From assembly GCA_037951105.1 (NCBI GenBank), contig JBAMJV010003139.1, forward strand, positions 1 through 64,000: a stretch of DNA of 64,000 nt, given 5' to 3'. Positions within the stretch are counted from its first letter, which is position 1; every line of letters starts with the position of its first letter. The notes under the pieces are model-generated. The model saw only the letters and a list, made by a program, of their open reading frames with translations, was not told the DNA's origin and did no database searches. This document shows, one piece after another, positions 1-12,300 of the stretch. The translations under genes were made by a program, and so were the position numbers. The stretch is from Echinarachnius parma (lineage: Eukaryota > Echinodermata > Echinoidea > Clypeasteroida > Echinarachniidae).

Positions 1-245
1 TACTAATTGCAAGATCCCTTGAAATTACCAGTATTGCTTGCATCTATACATGCCATAAAAGTCAGCCATGCAAAAGACCATACACAAGTTGGACATCGAT
101 GGATCTCGCAAGGGCATGTAATATGTCATCTTATTCTAAAGCATTATACTATTTTTTCAATGCAAAATGAGAGTTGTTCATTGTAAAACAAATAATCATG
201 CAATGTTTATAATATTGTATCGTTTCTTTCTCATTATTTTTACAG
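1..245 (+). other. 3' part of an upstream RAF intron
   Basis: This stretch ends in a T-rich tract and TTTTTACAG immediately before exon 1. No other structure was recognised. The gene's start codon and first coding exon must lie to the left of the window. Confidence 0.7.
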
Positions 246-347
246 TTGCGGGTTATTCGCATGCACATGGAGCTTACCAAAAAGACGCTGAAGGAGCTAA
301 TAGAAAAGTTTGGAAGTGAAAAGCAACCGCCTCCAATATTTCTAGAG
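246..347 (+). CDS. BRAF: RAF exon 1 of window: BRAF-specific N-terminal region
   Basis: This exon is 102 nt, phase 0 to 0, between TTTTTACAG and GTAAGT. It encodes 34 residues including [17 protein letters not shown] and QPPPIFLE. They align with the human BRAF exon 2 segment that ends IYLE, at the same splice position. In BRAF this helical region is specific to the B-type paralogue and contributes to partner selection (for example with KSR). It is the best evidence that the gene is B-RAF-like. Confidence 0.93.
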
Positions 348-3300
348 GTAAGTGTGTGTGAGCCACCTTTTCTCCTTTTTCATGAAAATATTCCCACGGT
401 TGTAATTGTAATTTTGTATGTACATGTTTGTGATTTGTACAATGAACTTTAAGCATGAATTAGCCTTTTGAAAAACTTATTCAGTGAGGAATGTTATTTG
501 GGTCATACCCATTATAACAGACATCAGAAGAAATGAAACGAACAAACAACAACAAAAGAACGAATTGAAACATTGCCACAAACAACAACAAAATAGTAAT
601 GTCGAGAACACCTCGTGACGTGACGTACATGAGTGACATACATTGGAGTGGGGCCAACATTCCACGCCCTTCGTACTACAAAGGTTTGTCCTTGTGTGAC
701 CCCATTTCATGTGAGCCAGGTAGATTCTACATACACACGTACTAATGTTTCATGTTGCCCTGCGGGCTACAGCTCGACCATGGCCTAGTACCAGCCCTAG
801 TTCCACTGATATCTAGATATGCTTGGATTAACCTTGATTGTTAAATGAGTAAGGAGAGGCATGTGTGCTCTGCTACGTTCTTTTGAGTTTTATGTTATTT
901 TAGCATATTGATATCGCCCGTATCGGTGAGTTAGAGCAAGTAATAATAATAATAGACACTTATAGAGCGCAAATTGCAAAGAGCCTCTAAGCGCTATAAA
1001 TATTACCCCGGTCAACGGATACACACTTTTATAGTTCCTGCACACAAAGTGCACAATTTCCCCTCCCTGAGGAGTATTCCAGCCAGTCACTTATTAGGCG
1101 CACACAGTGCTGAGGAACCACGTTCACATCCTTCCGGGTCCCCATTTATAAACCATGGTAAATGTCACTGGTCCGTAATCTGGCCCCCGTGCCCTGTTTC
1201 ACGTTGGCCTGGTTCCCAGATTCATATGGACAATGAAACAGTAACTGGAAGCTCTTCAAATGGTAAAACAATATATTTAATCCGTTGTTTAGAAATGCCT
1301 GGGATAATCATTATAAGGCAATGATGTCTGGTGCAGAAAGTTACTGTATCTTACAAGAGAAAAGTTGAAACTAAACCGTTGCTAAAATATCCAACTACTA
1401 AGCTTCCTCTTTCAGCTTAAAAAAGCATCGAACATCTTCAGAGTAACATCAAGCCATTGTTTTCACCCGGAAATTTACCTGATCTGCCAATGGTTAAGTC
1501 CCGGTCACATATCACCGGATAGCGTAAACGGATGCCCGACGGAGAGTAACATTTTCAATCTGTTCTTCTATGTTCGTATGCGTTTCTTGTCCATTCCTTG
1601 TCAGGAGATGAACGTTTTCTATCCGGCGGAAATGTTTGTGCATGCAGCAATGGAGACGAATTTCACCAGCGGATTCCGCAAAAATTCTATTCGTTGGGCG
1701 TCCGTTTACGCTTTCCGGTGATATGTGACCGGGCCTTTAGAAATGCCTGGAATATGGCAATGATGCCTGTTACTGAGTTACTATTTCTTGCGAGAAACCA
1801 ATCCCTTCGAAATTTGACTCTTGACCATCCCTATAAGGTTCACTAATTCTGCTTCTAGTGTCCCTCTCTTTCCTTGCCTGAAAGCCTAAAGACCCAATGC
1901 AATGACACTTTGTCCTTTTTTCTATCTCAGAATCCACCCGTTCCAATTGGATTTTGAGGATTTGGACAATGTTACTTAGTCCCTTTAATATTGCTCAGTC
2001 TATGAGGGAGCAATGGGTGAAGTTACATACACCCTGGGATTGTGCTACCCTGGGATGGGGATTCCCCGGGAGAATGAGGTGGTTAAATCTATACGGCTCA
2101 TCATGAAAATTAATTCATTTTCAAATAATCAAGCTGGGAAATTTCCTTGATAAATTAGCTAGCATCGTGATGAATTTCACTTCATCGAGAATGCTTAGAA
2201 AAAACATTAGTTCATGAGGCGCTCACAAACATTAGACTGTTGGTAAGTGTTACATTATAATACATTACTTTTTTTAATGCAGGTAAGCACTTTGGATTTA
2301 TGTAATACCTATCATAATGAGGCATTGTATCACCATGGAATATCAATAGCGGATCCATAATGCAAAAAAAAAAAATACAACAACGCAGAAGAAAAAAACA
2401 ACAAAGTGCATTGAATCCAGGGACTTGCTTGTTTATTATGGCGCAAAATCCACTGGGCTTTTGTAAATGTACCTGCAAATTAGATTTTTCACGTCAATTT
2501 TCTTACTTGGCCTGCAGCTTTTAGTTTACTGATAGAAAGAAGAGAGATAGGGGGGAAGAGCTGTGAATCGTTTCTCATCATTGGACACCTTGATGCCTTC
2601 TTCATACAAACTCACAAGTGACTGAACAATGCTTGTGTTATCTGATAGCCCGCCTCAATGCCTCCAATGGATACATGATGTCATTGTTTATAAATTGTAA
2701 ATGGGGGGAAAATGCAGAATTTTGCAAAGTATTCAATACAAAGTTAACTATTGACAGTGATAAACAAAAGGAATAACTTCTCAAATATATATCACCCTTT
2801 TCATGACATTCTTTTTGTATTGTTAGTGTATATTAAAAGTTGCAGCGAACATGATATGGGGGGTTCAGGGCTATTTAGTTTCTGAGAAAATAATACAATA
2901 GTCTAGAATCTTGTAGTCAATTTTTCATTTGAAGAAATTATAAAAATGTACTTGAGGAATTGGAAATTTGGGTATGGGAGTATTTTTATCCTTGATCAGA
3001 AGCATTGAAATCACAAACAAATTATATCCTGTGACCTGTAAGTTTGAAGGGGGGGGGGGGGAGGGGGGGGGGGGGGGAGGTGTTGTGATGGAACAGAAGA
3101 AAGTTTGCAGGTAGTGAACTTGAAATCTTGCCACAAATATTTACGATAGGAGAAGAGCAGATTCTAAAATTTGAATATTAAGCATAATTGCATATTTTTA
3201 CCTCAGAATTTTTTTTGGGATAGGAAAATGTATAGTTAGCATTTAAAAAAAATAGTGGAGTTAAAATCTCTTGTATCTCCTACGTCACACTCCACATCTG

Positions 3301-6300
3301 CTCCGCAGTCTCTTGGGAGACCCTCCTCTCACTCGCGTGGCATGCATGCATCACAAGCGCCTCGTACTAGAAGCCAAGGCATGCGTGCATCACAAGCAAG
3401 TCGTACCAAAAGCCAAGGGGTGATCATATTGCGTCACGAGACTCGCCACAGTGACGCAGGGACGCAGCCTCGCGATGTAGACCGTTTATAAAGACGGGGA
3501 TCCAAGAATAGGGGAGAGAATAATGCGTTTGATGTCATCGGAGGCTGGGATTCTGTTACTAATGAATATTGATGGCACCCATTACTCTAACCCCGTTTTG
3601 AAATCGGTGCACGCTAACAAGACACATGTGTATTTTACATACATGTACCGATGAAAGGAGAGCTCAGGCTAGCTCACTATAGAGTTGTATTTATGCACAT
3701 GTTCAATATTATTCAAAACAAAAATGAGCGTTTAAATCATGTGCGATGTGTGTGTAGTATGGCTAAAACTTTCCTGAAATAATTTGACCTGAAAAAAATC
3801 ACGAAAAATAAATGAATGAAGATGTATTTTATATTACACAACCTATGTTTGAAATCTAACTTGGTGCATAACATAGTTCATAATGCATGTTGCACTGTAT
3901 AGCATAGTAAATACCACTTACTATAAATATGTGAGGGTATTTCCTGGTTGCCTATGTATACAACTTTTAGAATGACTTGCACAGTTCACACAAAAGATAT
4001 ATGATATGCATTACTAACCAGCCTCCGATAGAAAAAAAGAAGAAAAACACAGATATATACATGGGTGAATTTGCTATCTGATTTTCCAATGCAAATGTTC
4101 AGCTAGGGTCTACGATTTCTGTGACTTTGACCCTTATCGTCTAACTTCTTGTACCACATGTTGTAATGCATTTCCCTTTCTTTGAGTGCTTTTTAAGTAT
4201 GAATTGTGTGTAACCTAGTACCATAGTCTCTTTCTTACAGTGTTGTTTGTATCATTATAATCTTACAATAATTATTGCCATCAATTGTTTTCTTTGTTTG
4301 CTTCATTATAAATGTACAGTTTATTTTACTATTCTAATTCTTTCCCCTGAAAATCCAGGAATACAATGATCTCACAAACAAGCTGAATGAGCTGCAGATC
4401 CAGGAGCAGAGGATTAACAATGAGATGAGTAATGGGGACACCTCCCCCAACCTGCAGACAACGCCCCCTCCCGAGCCCGCGGAGCCCCCAATGAGCGCCG
4501 TCCAGCACACCAAAATAAGGGAGAGAGACTATTATTCAGCCTATGCCTGTCACCCTAAGTCACCTCTCAGCCAGTCAGTCAGAGCTTACCTACCCAACCA
4601 GCAGAGAACATCAGTGAGTATACCCCCATTTTCCTTTTTTATACCCCCTCTATACCCCCTCTGTACCCCTCCTTTACCCCTCCAACATCACCACGATGAC
4701 CAAGGAGACAGATTTCTCTGTCCAGCTAGTCACCCAAAGTAACTTCCTAGCTTGTTGGTCAGGGCTTACCTCCCCAACCAGCAGAGAACATCAGTGAGTA
4801 ATAATAAATATTCTTGATTTATAAAGCGCCTATCACGATTGATAATCATCTCTAAGCGCTTTACAATTGTATTATTACCCTGGTCATCAGATACATTCTG
4901 CAATCAATCCAGCTCACAAAGTGCACATTTTCCACTCCCTGGGGAGCATTCCAGCCAGGCAACCTTGTGGGCGCACACAATGCTAAGGAACTATGTTCCA
5001 TCCTTCCGGGTACCCATTTATACAACTGGGTGGAGAGCAGCAAATGTGGATACATTTTCTTGCTGAAGGAAAAGCGTGATGGGCATACTCTGGGTTTGAA
5101 CTCGGGACCTCATGATTGGAAGGCACACGCTCTACCAATCTTGCCACACCACGTCCATCCTCCTTACTTCTTTATACCCTACTGAACCCCCTTTACCACT
5201 TTTTTACCCCTCTTACCTCAGCCCAGGCCAGTCATTCAAGGTCACCTCTCGGCCAGTTTTGTTACGGCTCTCTTTACACAACCAATAGAGAACATCATTA
5301 TGTGTCATATTAATCTTTTAATTCCCTCTTCTTAAGCTTCTTGTACTCTCATTTTACCCCTCCTGTTACCCCTCTAATGTTCCTCACTACCCTTCCAACT
5401 CCCATACCTTGCAATGTAGTCACCGTAAGTTGGATCTGTCAGACTCGACCAGGGCCAACTTACTCAACCAGGGCTGACTTTTACTCAACTAGCAAATAAC
5501 ATTAATGATTAAATTGATGAAATTATGTGCTGTAATTGTCCCAGGGGTTGTATCGCGTAAGGAAATTCATACAAGTTTACTATTGCAACACGTATGGTTA
5601 TATATGGTTGTAGAATGCATGCATACGTGCACATGTGTAAACATATCGTGTAAACCTATACTGAGTCAATGCCTGCCAGACGGGTCAATAGACCTTATAC
5701 TCACAATGCACAGGTCTGGAACGTAACCAGGAAGAAAGTCTCGCAATACCAAGTATAAAAGGCATCACGGAGAGGCTTAGTGGTTAATTACCAATAAAGC
5801 AGCTCTTTAGTGGCAGGTTCACAAATCATTAAGTTTACATTATAATGCAGGAGACGACAGTATATATCACTGACTCAAGAACAATTGACATAGTTTCATA
5901 GTTTCATAATATGATTGATATTTTCCATGGGTCCTATAATAACAAAGCTTGATGAAATACATGGGGGGGGGGGGGGGGGGGGGCTCAGGGCGAATGAGCC
6001 CCCCCCCCCCCCCCCCCAGATGCCCAAAACAGCTCCCCCAGATTCCCTAAAGAGCTCGCAGCTGGCTCAAAAGGTAACCCCCCAAAAAAAACGATTTGTA
6101 TTTTATTTCATCCACATTTTCAGCAGGTGAAGCATACATTTTTCAGGTGTTCACAAGTCTAGTTAAAGGGATAGTTGAGTTTTGGTATAGAGGGCGCTAC
6201 ACAAAATAATTTGTTGGTGATATAATTAAAAACTGAGTGTCAAATTCGAAAGAGCATACAATTTTAATGACAGAATAAACTTTATTTGATCAAAATCGGT

Positions 6301-9300
6301 TCAGAATGGCTAAAATATCCAAAAACATAACCATTTGTAATAAATGTGGAGCCCCACATTTATTCGATTTTGAACCAGCCGTTAAAATTTTTTTTTAAAT
6401 GCTTCCTTTTTACAAAAATTTACAAAAGCGGTTTTTTAATATTTGTTGATTATCTCTCTATCTAATCACTATTTCAACAAAACAACTTGTGCACAAAATT
6501 GTATTTAAAATGGTTGAAACCGATGAGTGTTTAGAGAGCGCCCTCTTGAGTTTTAATGGCTCTTTAAAAAAATTGATAACAGGCTTTTTACTTAGTCAAT
6601 TGTAATTTTGTATTCCTTTCGAGCATGGTGGAGTTATAACTATTAATTTGTAATGTAATGGTGCAGGTTTTGGTTACTAAAATTCAGTTTGACCAAAACT
6701 GTACTCTCTTTACCAGAACTCATCTATCCCTTTAAAACATGGAGGGATTGGAGAGAGAGAGTGCAGTGTGATTAAAAGCATGAAAACCATGACAAGTTCA
6801 AAATACAAAATTGTGGTTACTTTCCCTGCCCTTATCTCTATGCTCCACTTATTTCAGTATCGCATCCAACAGGATATAAATCTGAACAGAGAGAAGGATA
6901 GTGTTAGAGAGAAAAGGGAAGATAAGAGAGAATAGGGATGAGAGGAAGAGAAGTAAGAAGAAGAAAAAGTAAGGAATACAATACAAATGAAAAAGAAGAA
7001 GTGAGAGATCTACTAGGACACCACATACATTTGAATATAAAGCTAAACAGAGAGAAGGATAGTATTAGAGAGAAAAGGGATGAGAGGAAGAGACTCAAAA
7101 GAAACTGAAAAAGAAGAAGTGAGAGATCTACTAGGACACATACATTTGATTATAAAGCTAAACAGAGAGAAGGATAGTATTAGAGAGAAAAAGGATGAGA
7201 GGAAGAGACTCAAAAGAAACTGAAAAAGAAGAAGTGAGAGAGGACTACTAGGACACATACATTTTGTAAGCGAGCGATGGGCTTTTTACCAGGGTTGCTA
7301 CTACTGCACCAGGCTTGCCAGGGATTTGATTATTCCTGGGCATGCTCCTCAAGCAATAGTTAATGTTGTTGTTATACCTGGCAAGGGGGGTGAAGAAACA
7401 CGTTTTGAGAGATGAAGGGGTCGAGTTTGTTCCCTTTTTTTCTTCCTAGCTAAAATTGATCGCTGTAATTCTTAACACGGAAGGTGCAGAGCATCTGCCA
7501 TGATTCTTCTTCTCTTCAAACAATTCTACAATTGGCTAGCGGGCTTTTGTTGATTATGAACCCTGGATTGTACATGGTAAGGGGATGGGAACACATTTTG
7601 AGGGTTAAGGGGGGGGGGGGGGGCGAGCTTTACCCCCCTTTATCCTCCTAGGCGAATTGTTAGCTTTAATTCTAACATGGTTCTTGATCAAGAGCATCTG
7701 CCAGAATTCTTACTAATCTGTAGCCATTTCCACACGCCATGGGCTAGCGGGCTATCTAGAGTTAATTTTTGAAACCCTGGATAGGATGAAACATGGAGAG
7801 GGTGCGAAGAAGCAAATTGTGGAGGATATAGAGGTCGAGTTCAAACTGTTTTTTTACCTCCCAGCCAAATTGATAGCTGTAATTCTAACTTGAAGAGTTA
7901 AGTCATCTGTCAGAATTCTTACTAATTTGCAGCCATTTCCACTAGCCATTGACTAGCAGGCTAGTGTTTGATGTTAATTTTGGACCCTGGGTGATAGATG
8001 GTAGTGGGACAGAGAAGCATATATATACATATGCTATATGGTATTATGGGGGTGCCGCATAAAGAGTTAAGATTAATCGCAAGTCGGAAAATGAGCCTTA
8101 AAGCCAAACAACAGTACTAGGTAATGCCCCACGCACAAAAAATGAAAAATATGCTTTCATCACCTACCACGTGAAAGAGTATATATTTGGACAAAAGCTG
8201 CTTTGAAATTGACTAATTGAGCATTTATTGGTTCCCAAATAAAACGAACGTTGTCAATGTTCAAGTTAACCACGTGTGGAACCGCGTACGTGCAATAGAC
8301 CATATATATGCTAGCTTATGGTATGCAGGCTTGTCAATATCTCCAGCTCAGCGCTAGCGGCACGGACAGACCCTTACGAACGGCCGCGGTGGATTCATAC
8401 AAAATTCCGGTATTTCTGTATTTAACTATACTAAGGTTAGGATTTTACGACACAAGCCCCTTTTTTTAATACTTATTCAACAATATTGATCAATTAGTTT
8501 GGCTAATATAGCTATTTTCTGTAAAACTTTTTTTCCAAAACTGTTGTTTGGCTTTAAAGGGATCTAGTAACTTTGTTGACATGTGCAAAAAGTGATGAGT
8601 GGTTAATACTTGTGTATATTGTTGTAATCTGATATGTCCACTGGGTGCTGTGTGAACATTTCTAGTTAAATGGATGAATGTATGGCCGAGTAATGAGCAA
8701 AAATGCAAAGTGATATTCACTAACTCATTGCACTGACTTTGTACATGGTTTTGACGATCCAGTGGATAATTTAACATCTGAACACTTCATCGTAAATTTT
8801 TAACGAAAGGGAAATTTGAAAAACCAAAACCTGTCCCATGCTTTTATTGTTAATTCGAATACAACAATGTATGAGGGTACCGCTAGAATTCCAATTGGAT
8901 TTTGAGGATTTAATTCTCAAATCTGTTTGGCTCAAATGCGCATATATTCTGACTTGCGATAAATCGCAATCGCAGCTCTTTATGCAACACCCCAATACAT
9001 GGCAAAGGGGCGTGGGAGTATCTGCAAATCTTTTGCTGAGGTGTTTTACGTGAGCATCATCCTTCCCATCTTTGCTCAGCGAGCAAAGTGAAAAAAAAGG
9101 TCTTGCCTTGCTGTTCATTGTAAGACTGTTTACAGAGATTAAAAGAAGGCAAAGAAAATGGGATTCCAACAGGATTCGAACCCGAGACCTCCGGATTGCT
9201 AGACCGGTGCTCTTCCGACTGAGCTATAGAAAACCCTAGACGGTGCTCGTCCCTGAAACCCCTTAATTCTCATTACAGTTTACAGAGGACAGAATCAAAC

Positions 9301-12300
9301 AGCATTTAAATTCTATCATATATCCTCATCAAGGAAACATTACTTTGCCCAAATTCAGTCAAACCTGTCTTAGTGGCCACCTGTCTACAGTGGCCACTAT
9401 TCTTGTTTCCATTAGGTGGTCACTAATTCCAATGTCAGTATTCTTTGTGGCTGCATCTCCTAGGCCTCTCTCAGACTGAATTGCAAATGAAAGGGGGTAG
9501 AGAAGAAAGTCATCTAGAATTAATGAGGTAATCTTATGTCCAGACATCTGTCTGTCTGCTAATGGGGCGATCTTCAAGTTTGATTATAAGCTGACACTCA
9601 GTCCTTGTCCGTCCAGGGTTCACTTCATGCCATTGTATTTATCTTTCTCTTTGAACTAAAAGTTAGTAAGAATCTGATTTTCTATTTTCTATGAGTAGTA
9701 AGAAATACTTTGTATGTTTGTTTATTTCGAGTAGTTGAAAAGCTTTTAATCCATTTTGTTTGAATGAAACAAAAAACAAATCTGTATTCTAAAGATAATG
9801 CAGGGCTCGACACAAGCACCTGCCCACTTGCCCGGGCAAGTAAAAAATGATGTCAGGCAAGTCAAATTTCATAAATGGTTTGCTTGCCCAATATATTATG
9901 AAAATTTAATCTAGTTCTAAGTAAGCAGGCAAGTAAATTGTCAGTTTGGGCAAGTAAAATTTGAACATTTTATAATTTTACTTGCCAGAATGGGCCAGTA
10001 GAGACAAAGGTTAGTGTGGAGGCTTGGATAATGTAATGTAATAAGAATCAAATGTATTTCTCTTTTCTGTTAACCCCTGGTCTATGGGAACCTGGTGGGC
10101 TATGTACAAGTTTATGAGGTTCTCAGAATCAATAACGTGTAAGAATTTGATTTCTGATTAGAATTTGATTTCTGATTAGAATTTGATTTCTGATTAGAAT
10201 TTGATTTCTGATTACTATGAGTAGCAAGAAACATGTTTGTTCTGAGTAGTTGGAAAGCTTGTAATCTGTCTAGTCTGAGCAAAACAAATATGTTTTCGAA
10301 AGATAATCATAATGTCATAAGAATCAAATGTATTTCTTTTTTGGTATAAAGAGTAGCAAGAAATATGTTTGTCTGTTCTCCCTGAGTAGTTGGAAAGCTT
10401 ATAATCTGTCTTGTCTGAATAGGAAAAAAATGTTTGGTCAAGTTAATGTAATAGTTACGTATTTCTCTGTCTGTTTACTACCACAAGAAAGAATTGATTG
10501 CTAGAAGTAGTAAGAAATATGTTTGTCTGTTTTCCCCGAGTAGCGCGAGAAGTTGGAAACCTTGTAATCTTTTTTGTCAGAGTAGAACAAAAAATCTGTG
10601 TTCTGAACTGAAGATAATGTAATAACAAGACTCAATTGCATTTCTCTGTTTACTGCAACGAGTAAGAGTTCAATTTCTGTTTGCGAGAAGTGGTAAGGAA
10701 TATGTTCATGTGTTTGCTTGAGTGGTGCAAGGTAGGAAGCTTTTAATCGGCCTTGTCTGAGAAGCGGCAATTCTGTCTGTTTTCTGAGAATACTTGTAAA
10801 TAAGAATCAAGGGGAGGGAACAATTACAAGTCCAGCTTTGTCCCTGATACACTTGCGTCGCCCAGGTTTTATATTATATCATTCCAGAAGTCTTTTACTA
10901 CCTGTTGTCTGTCAGAATACTGTTTATGTTTGCCGCGCTTAGTAAAAATTGGATTTCTGCTTTCTAATTACTTTGGATAGTAAGAATTCATCTAAATTGC
11001 ATTGTCTGAGTAGTGAAAGTCTGTCTAATTTTTGAAGAATACATTCAAATTCTGGGAATATTTTAGGGTTTTATCACAAGCAAAGATACATGTTCCTTAA
11101 GGCCACGGCACGCTGTACGACCTGACCAGTTGTATGACGCTGGAGGTAGTTGTGTTGCACGATATACCATTACGATTGGTACATGCGCACTAGCTTGGTG
11201 TCAGCAACCATAAAATTAAAGGCGCGCAGTCTAGCTGGATGCGTGTGTCAGCCTAATTTTTGCGAATACTGAACATTGTTCGATTGGCTGAACATTACGA
11301 TCCAGAACCATGACCAGTCCTGAAGATTCAACATGTTAAATCCTCACGACTGGCTCTGCAACTCTGTCGTAAGAGTGTAAATGAGCAAGTAACGTGACGT
11401 CACACTACAAGTCGCAGAGTCGCACGACTGCAGAATCGTGGAAAAATCATACAGTGTTCGTTGGGCTTTAATAATAATAATATAATTGATTTATATAGTA
11501 CCTAATATGATTGATAATCATCTCTAAGCGCTTTACAATGATATTATTACCCTGGTCATAGTATTCAATGCAAACCAGCACACATTGTGTGCACCATCTC
11601 CACTCCCTGGGGAGCATTCCTTCCAAGCGGCTCATGGGCATTGAGAAGATCCTTCACATAAAGGCTTTCACCTCCTACCGGGTCCCCATTTATACACCTG
11701 GGTAGAGAGCAGCAATAGACCCCTTCTGTAATGTATGCAAATAATATGCATATGACGTTGGCAAGCTTAACAATAGTAACTAGGTCCGACAAGCTCCGGC
11801 AAATTTAGCTACTATTGTTAAGCTTGCCAACGGGGAGTCTTACGTCATACGCATATTATTTGCATATACATTACAGAAGCGGTCTATTGTGGGTAAATTT
11901 TCTTGCTGAAGGACAAACGCGGTGGGCAGGGTTCGAACTCGGGATCTCATGATCGGAAAGCGCTTTACACTCTCTCCCTGTCCAGGGTCCATGTCATATC
12001 ATCGCACTTCTCTTTCCCTTTCTCTTTCAAACTCACAAACAAATCCTGTTTCTGTTTGCTGCACTTAGTGTGAATTGTGTTCCTCATCAGTATGAGTAGT
12101 AAGAAATATGTTAGTTTTGCTTGGAGTAGTTAGAAAGTTTGTAATCCGTTTTGCTTGCTAGTAAAAATCTCTATATTTTCTAAGAGTAGGGAAGGGAAAG
12201 GTTTGATTACAAGTCAAGTCACGTTCCTGCAACCTTTACTTCAAATGCCTAAAGTTTATGCCAATTGCTTGTCTGTTTCTCTCTTACTATCTCTTAAAAT

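Noticed and set aside
8771..9169. 132-codon minus-strand ORF
   Set aside because: It runs through MITE A copy 1 in antisense and into the tRNA-like sequence, so it is not a gene.
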